Shown piece after piece: positions 51,848-60,076 of a DNA stretch of 64,000 nucleotides. Below the pieces are notes generated by a model. That model saw only the letters and a program-made list of their open reading frames with translations, did no database searches and was not told the origin of the DNA. The position numbers and the translations under genes are program-made. Location: the NCBI GenBank assembly GCA_016182605.1, contig JACPGE010000069.1, positions 1 to 64,000 on the forward strand. The letters are read 5' to 3'. This DNA comes from Candidatus Hydrogenedentota bacterium. GTDB lineage: Bacteria; Hydrogenedentota; Hydrogenedentia; Hydrogenedentales; JAEUWI01. Position 1 is the first letter of the stretch; each line of letters opens with the position of its first letter.

Positions 51848-52984
51848 CTACTTGTAAAACGATTTGAGGGTGTCGATCACATAATCCTGCATGGGCGTGC
51901 TCATCTCAGGATAGACTGGCAACGCGATGGTGTGCGCCGCCGCATACTCGCTGTTCGGGAAGTCGCCGGCCTTGTAGCCAAGATAGGCGAAGCAAGGCTG
52001 CACGTGGAAAGGCACGGGATAATACACCTCGCTTCCAATTTGCGCGGCAGTCAGGTATTCCCGCAAATCATCCCGCCGCTCCGGCACGGCGATCACATAC
52101 TGATTGTAGATGTGATACTCGCGCGCGTAGGCAATGTGCGGAGTCACCATGCCCACCTTGTCCAGGTGAACGTCATAGTAGCTGGCGTTGTCCTGCCGTG
52201 CGCGGTTCCAGTCGTTCAGGTTCGGCAGCTTTACCGTCAGCACCGCCGCCTGCAGCGCGTCCAGGCGGAAATTCCCGCCGATCATGCTGTGATGGTATTT
52301 GGGATTCATTCCGTGATTGCGCAGGTGTGCCATCTTCTCTGCAAGCGTATCGTTGTTCGTGGCCACCATGCCGCCGTCGCCGAGTCCGCCAAGATTCTTG
52401 CTTGGGAAGAAGGAATACGTGCCAATGTCACCCATCGATCCAGCCGGCTTCAAGCCGTCGGCGCCAGGATAGCGCGCGCCCAAGGCCTGCGCCGCGTCTT
52501 CCACGACGGCAATACCGCGCGCCGCCGCCGTCTCCAAAATGGGCGTCATGTCCGCACACTGGCCATAGAGGTGCACCGGTATGATGGCCTTCACTTTTCC
52601 CGCATCTTCCGCGTGATCCTCGAACCATTGGTTCAACGCCACGGGATCGATGTTGTACGTCTTGGCGTCGATGTCCACGAAGACCGGACGCGCGCCGAGC
52701 CGGGCGATCGCGCCCGCCGTGGCAAAGAAGGAATAGGGCGAAGTGATGACCCAATCCCCCGGGCCCACATCCAGCGCCATGAGCGCAAGCAACAACGCGT
52801 CCGTGCCGGAACTCACGCCAACAGCGTGCTTGGCATCGCAATACTCTGCAATGTCCGCTTCGAGTTCCTGCACTTGCGGCCCCAGGATGTAGCGTCCGGA
52901 ACGGGCCACCTCCAGCAACGCCTTTTCCAGTTCCTTCTTGATGCCCGAGTACTGGGCTTGGAGATCGAGCAGGGGCACATTCAT
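51848..52984 (-). CDS. DegT/DnrJ/EryC1/StrS-family sugar aminotransferase
   Basis: This 378-aa PLP enzyme probably aminates a nucleotide-linked keto-sugar for surface glycans. Features are MNVPLLDLQAQY, GVSSGTDALLLALMAL, PVFVDID, PVHLYGQCADM, VVEDAAQALGA and the PLP lysine in YSFFPSKNLGGLGDGGM (Lys at about residue 195). GGNFRLDALQAAVL and the C-terminal FHVQPCFAYLGY region are family-typical. RBS AAGGA precedes ATG 52984. It may supply an amino sugar to the exopolysaccharide pathway encoded further along, but it is not in that operon. Confidence 0.93.
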   Translation of the reverse strand: MNVPLLDLQAQYSGIKKELEKALLEVARSGRYILGPQVQELEADIAEYCDAKHAVGVSSGTDALLLALMALDVGPGDWVITSPYSFFATAGAIARLGARPVFVDIDAKTYNIDPVALNQWFEDHAEDAGKVKAIIPVHLYGQCADMTPILETAAARGIAVVEDAAQALGARYPGADGLKPAGSMGDIGTYSFFPSKNLGGLGDGGMVATNNDTLAEKMAHLRNHGMNPKYHHSMIGGNFRLDALQAAVLTVKLPNLNDWNRARQDNASYYDVHLDKVGMVTPHIAYAREYHIYNQYVIAVPERRDDLREYLTAAQIGSEVYYPVPFHVQPCFAYLGYKAGDFPNSEYAAAHTIALPVYPEMSTPMQDYVIDTLKSFYK

Positions 52985-53072
52985 CGGCCGCTATCCTTCT
53001 ACTGCGCGGGGCGCACGGGTTGGCATGGGTTGAGGCTGCGGCGCCCGGGGCGCACGCAGATGCAGCGCGCAC

Positions 53073-53078
53073 ATTATA
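53073..53078 (-). promoter_or_regulatory. Perfect -10 hexamer upstream of the DegT gene
   Basis: TATAAT is read on the minus strand at 53078-53073, about 90 nt before the aminotransferase start. No good -35 lies 16-18 nt upstream, so it is only a candidate promoter. Confidence 0.35.
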
Positions 53079-53168
53079 AAGGATTGCCGAACCACGCCGC
53101 AGTATTTTCACCCCACACCATGTAGACGCTGCCTTCACAGGGGATCGGAGATCCGGGCTTCGAATCCC

Positions 53169-56100
53169 TCAATCCGCGGCAGACGAATCGCTGCGCTCAT
53201 CGTCCTCGGTACCTGTTGAACGCCATAGCCGGTACGCCACGTACGCGACAGGAGGCGCCACCATCAAGAGTGTCACCACGGAAACGCTCAACAGATATTC
53301 CCAGGTGAACCCGGTTTCAAGTGTATGCCGGGGATCCTGCAACCACTTCAGGCCGAGGAAGAGAACGCCAATCCACGCCAGACTTGCGGCATTGTAAGTC
53401 AGCAGGCGTTCCCAGAGCAGGGCTGCGGGAAGCAGGTAACAGATCGCCGCCAGCACGGCCCCTCCGGCCGCACCGGCAAGTTCCGCAGTGGTTTCTGCCT
53501 GTTGCAGCGTTATCATGAACACCGCCCACGCACCCAGCAGGGCGCCCACCCAGTATTTTTTACAGTAGAGGCGGATCTGCGCGGCAACACCGGAAAACAT
53601 CAGGAATATCAGCCCCGAAAGCAGCGTCATGCGCAGGCCCTCATCGAAGTACGGGAAGAAACTCCGTACCCCACCCACTGAATCAAACTCCGGCGTTCCA
53701 TGGGCTGGTCCCGTCAGCAGCATGCCCGAGACGATATCTTCCCCGAGCATGAGCGCACTGGCAACCACACTGGCTTCACCCCACAAAAGCAGCCGGTCGC
53801 GCCACGAAAAGCGGGTCACGCCCACGGGAGCCGCCCCAAGCAATTCTACCGGGCGCAGGCGATCGGCATAAGCGCGCCTCCAGATTTCATCTGAAACATA
53901 GACCAGCACCGCTGCGCCTATAAAGACGCCCGCCGGGGTGACACAGAAGTCCGATATCAGGGTTGTCACGATGTAGGAGAATGCGCTTTCGCTGGTGTCA
54001 TAACCCCGCCAGAATGAAGGCAGCCGGTTCAGCGAGAGCAACGCCACCGCGACTCCGGTTATGGCGCCCCATCCCAGCGCGGCGCGCACCTGGGTGCGTG
54101 GTTGCAGCGCGGGAAATACACTTACCAGCATGATGGAGCAAAGTGCCCCCAGGGCTGAAACGGCCAGGGCGGCGTTGCGCATCAGGTCGAAGACCCCGAA
54201 GGCATTCTGTTCCCGTTCCCACGCTTCGGGCACATCGAGGTGAAATGTGGTCTCCTGCACGGCGTCCCCTTGCACACGGGTGCTCGCGCGAAAATGCGCC
54301 TCGCCCACCCGCGACGCCGGATCCTCCCATGTGAAATGATAGTCCATCCGTGCCGGCCGGCTCGTGCCCTGCGCAACGACCTGGGTCCACGCAGCAACAT
54401 CGAAACCCAATGCTTCCTTCAGGCGCCGTGCCGCAAGGGCCCGCGCGGCCTCCTCCTCCAATCGTGCTCCCTCCGCATCTTCCGCCACCACATGGGTGAC
54501 CTCCATGAGGCGGCCGTCGGAGGGGTTCACCCACACACGGAATTGCTCGGTTTCCCCCGCGCGGAAGAAGCGCACGGACCAGCCGTGTAACGCATCCCTC
54601 CGCGCACGCAGCCAGCGGTTCATGCCACGTTCCGACCCGATCTGCTCCCACAGATAGTCCCGACCCATCCCGAAGTCATTCACCCAATACGAGGCTGTAC
54701 ACGTGTAGCGCCCGGGGTCCAAATCCCGGTTGCGCAGCGCGGCGGTTGCAATGCCTATGGCCTGAACACGACTTACCCGTACCTCCAAAAATCCGGCAAG
54801 CGTCTCTTCCTTCGGCTTTTCCCACGTCACCAATGCGCCGGAAAGCGCGGCCAGTACAAGCACATAGATGACCCGGCCAGGCAGGAGTCCCACTTGCTTC
54901 GGGGGCAGCGCATCAAACGTGGTTTTCCCCTCGGGATAGACCCAGCGCTGGGGCGCAGGAAGACTCGCAATGGCGTCACCGAAATCCTCGAGCGGAACAC
55001 GCCGCGCCAGGCGCCACGCCACGGGCAGCAAGGGCGCCAGCGCAAGCGAGAGCACCGCGGCACTCGTGAGTTGGTGCGTCGCCTGGCCACTGCTCCACAA
55101 GAACGACGCCGCGCCGAGTGCGTTGTAGGTGAAGTGCGCAATGATCGTGCACAACGCGCCATAGCGCCAATAGAAAAGGCCATAGACGATGCCCACGATA
55201 GTGAGTTCAACGCCGCGGATGTACACCGGTTCCTGCGGGTAGAACGTGTGGAGGAAGCCCCAGACCACCGCGGGCACGGCAATGGCCAGCCCCTTGTGCC
55301 GCGCGATCCGGTAGATCGCCCCAATGGCGAACACGCGAAACAACAACTCCTCGTCAATTGCCGCGCGAAAGCCCACCGTGAGCGGGTAGAGCCACGGCAT
55401 GGGCGTCGAGAGCAGGTTGGAGTAAGACACAGATTGGGGCGCCCAGCCGCCAAAGTGTTTACACACCATGTAGAAGACGCCGTAATATGCGGAGTGCAAC
55501 ATGGCCAGCGCCAACCCGGCCAGCGCCGCCTCGCCCATCTGCCGCGTGCACCAGACCCGGCCATGCCGCCACTGCCCCAGCGACGGCACATGCGGAAAGA
55601 CCCGCCGCGCCACGCCATCCGCCGCGAGTGCGGTCATGAAGAGGCCAAGACCGCTGCTCAGCATCTCCAGGCACAGGCCCAGCACCTGGTTTCCCAGAAA
55701 CGCCGTGGGGTCCGTGGTGGTATCGTACATCAGCCAGCTCGACGGGACTTCGTTCGCCCAGTTCAGCAGCGACAACAGCGAAAAACCGCCCACAAGCGCG
55801 AGCGGCACGCGATAGTAGAGATGGTCCCGCCGCAAGAGCCAATAGAGCGCGCCCAAGGTGGCGAAGAGCAGCACATAGCGCCCGATGGAGGCGATCTGCG
55901 AAATGGTGCTCCGCAGGCCGGACTTGCGGCTTTCGTTCCGGTCCCAGTCTTCCGGCGTCTTCAGGTACTCGCTGTAGTAGCCCACCCCGTTGCCGCGAAC
56001 TTGAACGGCGATGCGGTACTTGGCGCCGGCCCGATCAAATTCCTTCCACTCCCACTCGAAGTAGGTGTCGGTGCGGTTGGGGAGTTGTTCCTGGTGATCC

Positions 56101-56609
56101 TCCACGGGCGTCAAGTCTTCCAGCGTGAAATGGCCCTGTTTCACGATAAACGCTTCGGCCAGGCTGCGGGCCGCTTCCAGTTCTATCGGCTCCGCGGGTG
56201 CGTCCTCTGGTATCGTGTGGCTGAAATAAATGAGGCGGCCAGCGGGGTTCAAAGCCACCCCGAATTCCTCTTGGGTCTCCGCCGTGTACCAGCGCGCATA
56301 CCAATAGAAAATACCGAGGTTGCTTGCCAGAACCGCATTGGCCTCTGCCGGCTCCAGTTCCTTTTCGAGAAAGTTCCGCGCCTGACCCGCATCGTAGAAA
56401 CCCAGCGATACCCGCTTGCTCTCAAGATCGAAGCCCTGGCTTTCCAGAAACTCACGGCTCAATGCCTGGGCTTGGTTGCGATCGACCCGCAGGTCCAGGG
56501 CCGCCTCCGGGTGCGCCCGCGCGTAAAGCGCACCATAGACTATTGCGGCCAGAGCGAAGAGGAGCGGCCACAGCAGCCACGGGCGAGACAGGATTGCAGA
56601 GTCAGTCAT
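53169..56609 (-). CDS. Tandem-duplicated CPBP (CAAX-like) membrane protease
   Basis: This 1146-aa membrane protein is built as two homologous halves, each a periplasmic alpha/beta region of about 200 residues plus a multi-helix membrane region. Half 1 (about 30-520) carries an intact CPBP site: IDEELLFRV (Glu420/421, Arg425), WGFLHTFY (His near 454) and IIAHFTYNALG (His near 491). In half 2 (about 590-1095) the matching segments read DEGLRMTLL (about 989), MITLQQAET and WERLLTYNAA, so the catalytic Glu pair and both His are lost. CPBP enzymes cleave within membranes; the substrate here is unknown. It is convergent with nothing and precedes the DegT gene on the minus strand. Confidence 0.85.
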   Translation of the reverse strand: MTDSAILSRPWLLWPLLFALAAIVYGALYARAHPEAALDLRVDRNQAQALSREFLESQGFDLESKRVSLGFYDAGQARNFLEKELEPAEANAVLASNLGIFYWYARWYTAETQEEFGVALNPAGRLIYFSHTIPEDAPAEPIELEAARSLAEAFIVKQGHFTLEDLTPVEDHQEQLPNRTDTYFEWEWKEFDRAGAKYRIAVQVRGNGVGYYSEYLKTPEDWDRNESRKSGLRSTISQIASIGRYVLLFATLGALYWLLRRDHLYYRVPLALVGGFSLLSLLNWANEVPSSWLMYDTTTDPTAFLGNQVLGLCLEMLSSGLGLFMTALAADGVARRVFPHVPSLGQWRHGRVWCTRQMGEAALAGLALAMLHSAYYGVFYMVCKHFGGWAPQSVSYSNLLSTPMPWLYPLTVGFRAAIDEELLFRVFAIGAIYRIARHKGLAIAVPAVVWGFLHTFYPQEPVYIRGVELTIVGIVYGLFYWRYGALCTIIAHFTYNALGAASFLWSSGQATHQLTSAAVLSLALAPLLPVAWRLARRVPLEDFGDAIASLPAPQRWVYPEGKTTFDALPPKQVGLLPGRVIYVLVLAALSGALVTWEKPKEETLAGFLEVRVSRVQAIGIATAALRNRDLDPGRYTCTASYWVNDFGMGRDYLWEQIGSERGMNRWLRARRDALHGWSVRFFRAGETEQFRVWVNPSDGRLMEVTHVVAEDAEGARLEEEAARALAARRLKEALGFDVAAWTQVVAQGTSRPARMDYHFTWEDPASRVGEAHFRASTRVQGDAVQETTFHLDVPEAWEREQNAFGVFDLMRNAALAVSALGALCSIMLVSVFPALQPRTQVRAALGWGAITGVAVALLSLNRLPSFWRGYDTSESAFSYIVTTLISDFCVTPAGVFIGAAVLVYVSDEIWRRAYADRLRPVELLGAAPVGVTRFSWRDRLLLWGEASVVASALMLGEDIVSGMLLTGPAHGTPEFDSVGGVRSFFPYFDEGLRMTLLSGLIFLMFSGVAAQIRLYCKKYWVGALLGAWAVFMITLQQAETTAELAGAAGGAVLAAICYLLPAALLWERLLTYNAASLAWIGVLFLGLKWLQDPRHTLETGFTWEYLLSVSVVTLLMVAPPVAYVAYRLWRSTGTEDDERSDSSAAD

Positions 56610-56687
56610 TGTGGATCGGATCGCCCGGCTGTGCGTTCATGCGTCAACTCCTCACACGTCTTGAAAGCAGATGCGGCGCCGCGGCCA

Positions 56688-58616
56688 TTAATCCAGCGTG
56701 ATCGAACCGTTGTCCGCCGTCAGGCGCACATCATGAGCGCCCTCGCCAAGCCGCCCCTGGAATTCCTGAATCGTACGGTCGATACGGCCCGTGAGCGGGA
56801 TGCTGCTGTCCACCCGGCCTTCGCGCGCCTGCAAGAAAAGCGCCGCGTTAGACTCCGGGCTCATCACCATGCGGATATTGCCGTCCTTGGCCTCCACATC
56901 GAAGGCGCCACCCAGCTTCTCCAGGGCGATGATGGCCACATCTTCGCCGCTGTTGCGCAGATAGACTGAATTCGCAGCCTCTTCCACCACGCTGCGCCCC
57001 TCGATGCATTCCGCGCGAATGGGCCCCCCCACATGCCGCAATTCAAGCGCCCCATAGTGAAGCGAAGCGGTAACCGGGCCCTGCGCATTCTGGATGCTGA
57101 TGCCGCCCTTCTGGTTCGTGGCGTTCACTTCGCCCTGCACATCCACAATGGCAATGGCCCCCTCCTGCTGATTGATCGTGAGCTTGGCGCCCAGGCCCTG
57201 CACGCGCGTCTGCCCGTTGGGCGCGTTGATCTCCACATTCACGCCTGGCGGGCACAGCACCTGAAGATCCACGCGGTATGCAGAACCGGAAAACGCCGCC
57301 ATGTCTTCCGTGGCCACCGACCGGAGAAGCAGCACGCCATTCTCCTCCTTCAGCGAAACATCGAGTGTTTCCAGCGCTTCCTGTGCGCGCGCAGCCGCAG
57401 GCAGCCACACGATGCGCGTGGCCGTGGCCTGCACGCGATCGTCGAGCGCGGGCTGCACCAGCACGTTGCCCACGGCCGCATCGATGTGCAGGGTGGTCCC
57501 CGCCGCCGCGGGCGCTTCGTGACTCACCGTGTCCTTGAAGGGCTTGCCAGACGCGTCGGCGGTTTCCGGCGTTTCCGACGGCGCCTGGGGCTGATCGATG
57601 TGCACCGTGCCAAACGCACTGCTCACGAGCACCTGCTGACCCGAATTGCCGCCATAGCGACGCGCCACCATTTTCTTGCCTTGCTCGGTCTTCTGCAAAG
57701 GCACGGATGACTGCAGCTCGCTGTAGATCAGCGTTGCGGTGATGTCCGGCGTCTCGTCTTTCTCAAGCAGTATCTCGATCATGCCGCTTTCGTTGTACAG
57801 ATCGAGCGCTGCCTCGCGCTGCAGTTCACCCACCCGCAAGAAGCCACGGTGGCTGCTCACCACCAACTCGCCCCCAACCCCCAGGATTTCGGCTTGGGTG
57901 CCGTGCAATTGAAAGACCCCGCCCTGGGCCAGATTGCGCACTACCATCGGCAGTTCACCGTGTGCCCGCACCTTCACGGTGCCCCCGAGATTGCTCAACT
58001 CAAGCTGCCCATATTGCGATTCCACCGCCACCAATCCGTTCACCCCGTCGATCGCCGTGTCGCCAAAAAAATTGTCGGTGATGATGCCCGCGTCCCGCGG
58101 CACAGTAATCAGGTAGTTCACCCCCACGTTAATCGTGCCCAGATCGTTGCGTGTGGGGGGGTGGTACGTGCGCACTTCAATGAGGTTTTCACCCGAAGTG
58201 ACATTGACGTTGATTTCCCGCGTCAATTGCGCCGCCAAGCTGGCATCATTCGCCCCGGCCAGAATCTCCGCCTGCACCTGCACCACCCGCTCCGACCAGG
58301 TTTCCACGCGGATCTGGCCAAACTCGTTGGAGACCGACACCACCGGGCTGGGTCCGGTGGGATAGCGCTCGCTGAATTGGCGCCGTTCCGTAAAGGCGGC
58401 CGGTTTTGTCTCGCCCAGCCCCAAGCCAGGCCCGATAAGGTCTTCCGCCTTGCGCCCCACATAGTCGAGACCCCGGGCGACTTCGTCGAGACTGCTCTGA
58501 ATCCGCTCAAACAGAGAATTCTGCCCGAAGGCCGCCGGCGCAATGCCCGCTATGGCCAGCGCCAACGCCACCAACCAGGTAAATGAACCGCTCCGCGGGT
58601 TGTTACGCACCTGCAC
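56688..58616 (-). CDS. Secreted DUF4097-like beta-repeat protein
   Basis: This 642-aa protein has a signal peptide (LVALALAIAGIAPAAFG, about residues 15-31). Two long arrays of short beta strands follow, of the DUF4097/adhesin-like type: SVSNEFGQIRVETWSERVVQVQ, then repeated G-x-I/V-x-V/I-x-x-x-x-G motifs, ending DVRLTADNGSITLD. Such repeats form parallel beta-helices on the surface or in the periplasm; no catalytic residues are evident. The start is GTG at 58616 with AAAGGAA upstream. It lies 78 nt before the CPBP gene and may be co-transcribed. Confidence 0.75.
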   Translation of the reverse strand: MQVRNNPRSGSFTWLVALALAIAGIAPAAFGQNSLFERIQSSLDEVARGLDYVGRKAEDLIGPGLGLGETKPAAFTERRQFSERYPTGPSPVVSVSNEFGQIRVETWSERVVQVQAEILAGANDASLAAQLTREINVNVTSGENLIEVRTYHPPTRNDLGTINVGVNYLITVPRDAGIITDNFFGDTAIDGVNGLVAVESQYGQLELSNLGGTVKVRAHGELPMVVRNLAQGGVFQLHGTQAEILGVGGELVVSSHRGFLRVGELQREAALDLYNESGMIEILLEKDETPDITATLIYSELQSSVPLQKTEQGKKMVARRYGGNSGQQVLVSSAFGTVHIDQPQAPSETPETADASGKPFKDTVSHEAPAAAGTTLHIDAAVGNVLVQPALDDRVQATATRIVWLPAAARAQEALETLDVSLKEENGVLLLRSVATEDMAAFSGSAYRVDLQVLCPPGVNVEINAPNGQTRVQGLGAKLTINQQEGAIAIVDVQGEVNATNQKGGISIQNAQGPVTASLHYGALELRHVGGPIRAECIEGRSVVEEAANSVYLRNSGEDVAIIALEKLGGAFDVEAKDGNIRMVMSPESNAALFLQAREGRVDSSIPLTGRIDRTIQEFQGRLGEGAHDVRLTADNGSITLD

Positions 58617-58797
58617 GCCTGATTCCTTTAATCCGTTCCTGCCTGTGCCGGAGCAATACTCCCGCTTTTCCGCAGGCCCCGAGCCATCGGAGTAAACACC
58701 CTGACCCGCCTATTGTAGCGTTGCGGGGCGCGAAGTGCAGCTTTTGTGCGGCACGGCCTGGAGTTCCCCGGAGGCGGGACCAAGAATGACCGGAGGC

Positions 58798-58965
58798 CTA
58801 CAGCATGTGGTAGAAGTCGAGGGTGACGTAGGTTACGAAGAGCAGTGCCATATACATGAACCAGAATACTGGAACAGGTTTGGAAAAACTCTTGCGGCAG
58901 CGGGAGCACCGCCGTGCTACCATTTGGTTTTGGGTATAACAGCTTGGGCAAATTCTAAGTTCCAT
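58798..58965 (-). CDS. 55-aa zinc-ribbon membrane microprotein
   Basis: This short open frame reads MELRICPSCYTQNQMVARRC, then a second CxxC, then a hydrophobic helix (PVPVFWFMYMALLFVTYVTL) and a short tail. Cys6/Cys9 and Cys20/Cys23 form a compact zinc ribbon facing the cytoplasm, ahead of one transmembrane segment. AAAGGAG lies 8 nt before ATG. I know no named family; many bacteria carry similar ribbon-plus-helix miniproteins. It is divergent from the exopolysaccharide genes, with 313 nt between, and upstream of the DUF4097-like gene on the same strand. Confidence 0.78.
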   Translation of the reverse strand: MELRICPSCYTQNQMVARRCSRCRKSFSKPVPVFWFMYMALLFVTYVTLDFYHML

Positions 58966-59122
58966 GACAAGCACTCCTTTCCAATCGTGTGAATCTCTCG
59001 GGACCGATCTCTATATACATAAACTGTGCCAAGATTTGCCCCCGCAGGAATCCACACAAACCGCCACGAAGCGCCCCAACCCCTTGCCAATTTCCACGCA
59101 ACACCAAGATTTATTGTAGTTT

Positions 59123-59160
59123 TCTGACAAGAAGCGCCCAATTTCCGTCATTTTGTCAGA
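59123..59160 (+). promoter_or_regulatory. Inverted repeat operator candidate
   Basis: TCTGACAA (59123-59130) and TTGTCAGA (59153-59160) are exact inverted copies, with centres 30 nt apart (about three helical turns). They end 7 nt before the -35 region of the exopolysaccharide operon. A dimeric or tetrameric regulator could bind here. Confidence 0.45.
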
Positions 59161-59167
59161 TTGACTG

Positions 59168-59197
59168 TTTACTTGAACCCATAATTCTTGCTACAGT
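59168..59197 (+). promoter_or_regulatory. Putative exopolysaccharide operon promoter
   Basis: TTTACT (59168-59173), an 18-nt spacer and TACAGT (59192-59197) form a moderate sigma-70-type promoter. Transcription would begin near 59204, about 75 nt before the first ATG. TTGACT at 59161 is a better -35 but has no -10 at 16-18 nt. Confidence 0.4.
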
Positions 59198-59278
59198 GAG
59201 CGCGGGTCAGGAGTTGCACGGGGTGTTCGGGCCAGGGGGATTGCCCGCAGCCCCACGGGAAGAGGTCCTTTCGAGTTT

Positions 59279-60076
59279 ATGAAACGATTTCCCAGGCCAT
59301 GCACGGCGTCAGCCGTTCGTTCTTGCGGGGGAACTACAGTGCCCCGGAGTTCAGGCTTGTCCCGCGCGGCCTTGCTCCTTGTCAGTGTCTCCCTGCTCCT
59401 GGCAGGCTGCCAGATCCTGCGCCCCTCGCACACGGTAGACCATCTCGGCCCGCTCCAGGACGCTCCTTCCTTCGTTTATTCCGTTGGAGACGTTCTGGAA
59501 CTCAAGTTTTTCTATAATCCGGAACTCAACGATGTGCAAACCGTGCGCCGGGACGGCCGCATCATGTTGCAGTTGGTGGGCCTTGTGGACATCGCCGGGA
59601 AATCGCCCGAACAACTAAAGATGGAACTGGAAACCCGCTATAGCCCGATCCTCAAGCATCCCGACATCACCATCATTGCACGCAATCTTCCGGGTGAGCG
59701 GGTCTTCGTGGGGGGCGAAGTGGTTGCCCCGGGCCCCGTGGACATGCAGGGCCCCATCTCCGTGTTGGATGCGGTCCTTTTTGCAGGCGGGTTCAAGTCT
59801 TCAAGCGCCGAGGTGGATTCCGTGCTTGTGATTCGCCATCGTGACGGCCAGCGCATCGGGTTTCTGGTGGATCTTGAAAAGGCGTTGCGGGGCGAAGCAG
59901 GGCAGGAGATCATGCTGCAGCCCCAGGACATTGTGTACGTGCCGCGCACCCAAATCGTGCAGGTAAACGAATGGATCGATCAGCATTTCTATGACCTGCT
60001 GCCCAACATGGGGCTGAACTATTCCTACACCGACATCTTTGAACACGGTTCGAAGTTCCCGGACACCACGAATTAA
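59279..60076 (+). CDS. Outer-membrane polysaccharide export lipoprotein (Wza-like)
   Basis: This 265-aa Wza/BexD-type protein forms the export channel for capsule or exopolysaccharide. It has a lipobox (SLLLAGC). A Poly_export domain follows (YSVGDVLELKFFYNPELNDVQTVRRDGRIMLQLVG), then a SLBB-like domain (VFVGGEVVAPGPVDMQGPISVLDAVLFAGGF) and QDIVYVPRT. The annotated ATG gives an unusually long N-region (Cys44). A GTG at 59339 (VPRSS) with GGGGGAA upstream gives a normal signal peptide and is a good alternative. Its stop overlaps the next ATG by 1 nt. Confidence 0.92.
   Translation: MKRFPRPCTASAVRSCGGTTVPRSSGLSRAALLLVSVSLLLAGCQILRPSHTVDHLGPLQDAPSFVYSVGDVLELKFFYNPELNDVQTVRRDGRIMLQLVGLVDIAGKSPEQLKMELETRYSPILKHPDITIIARNLPGERVFVGGEVVAPGPVDMQGPISVLDAVLFAGGFKSSSAEVDSVLVIRHRDGQRIGFLVDLEKALRGEAGQEIMLQPQDIVYVPRTQIVQVNEWIDQHFYDLLPNMGLNYSYTDIFEHGSKFPDTTN

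Larger units (their letters stand above)
58966..59278. other. Divergent regulatory region before the exopolysaccharide operon
   Basis: 313 nt with no credible gene. The right half is AT-rich and holds an 8-bp inverted repeat and a promoter-like pair (listed separately). On the minus strand a TATAGA/TATATA-like -10 (about 59006-59016) could serve the zinc-ribbon gene, but the -35 is poor. Confidence 0.5.
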
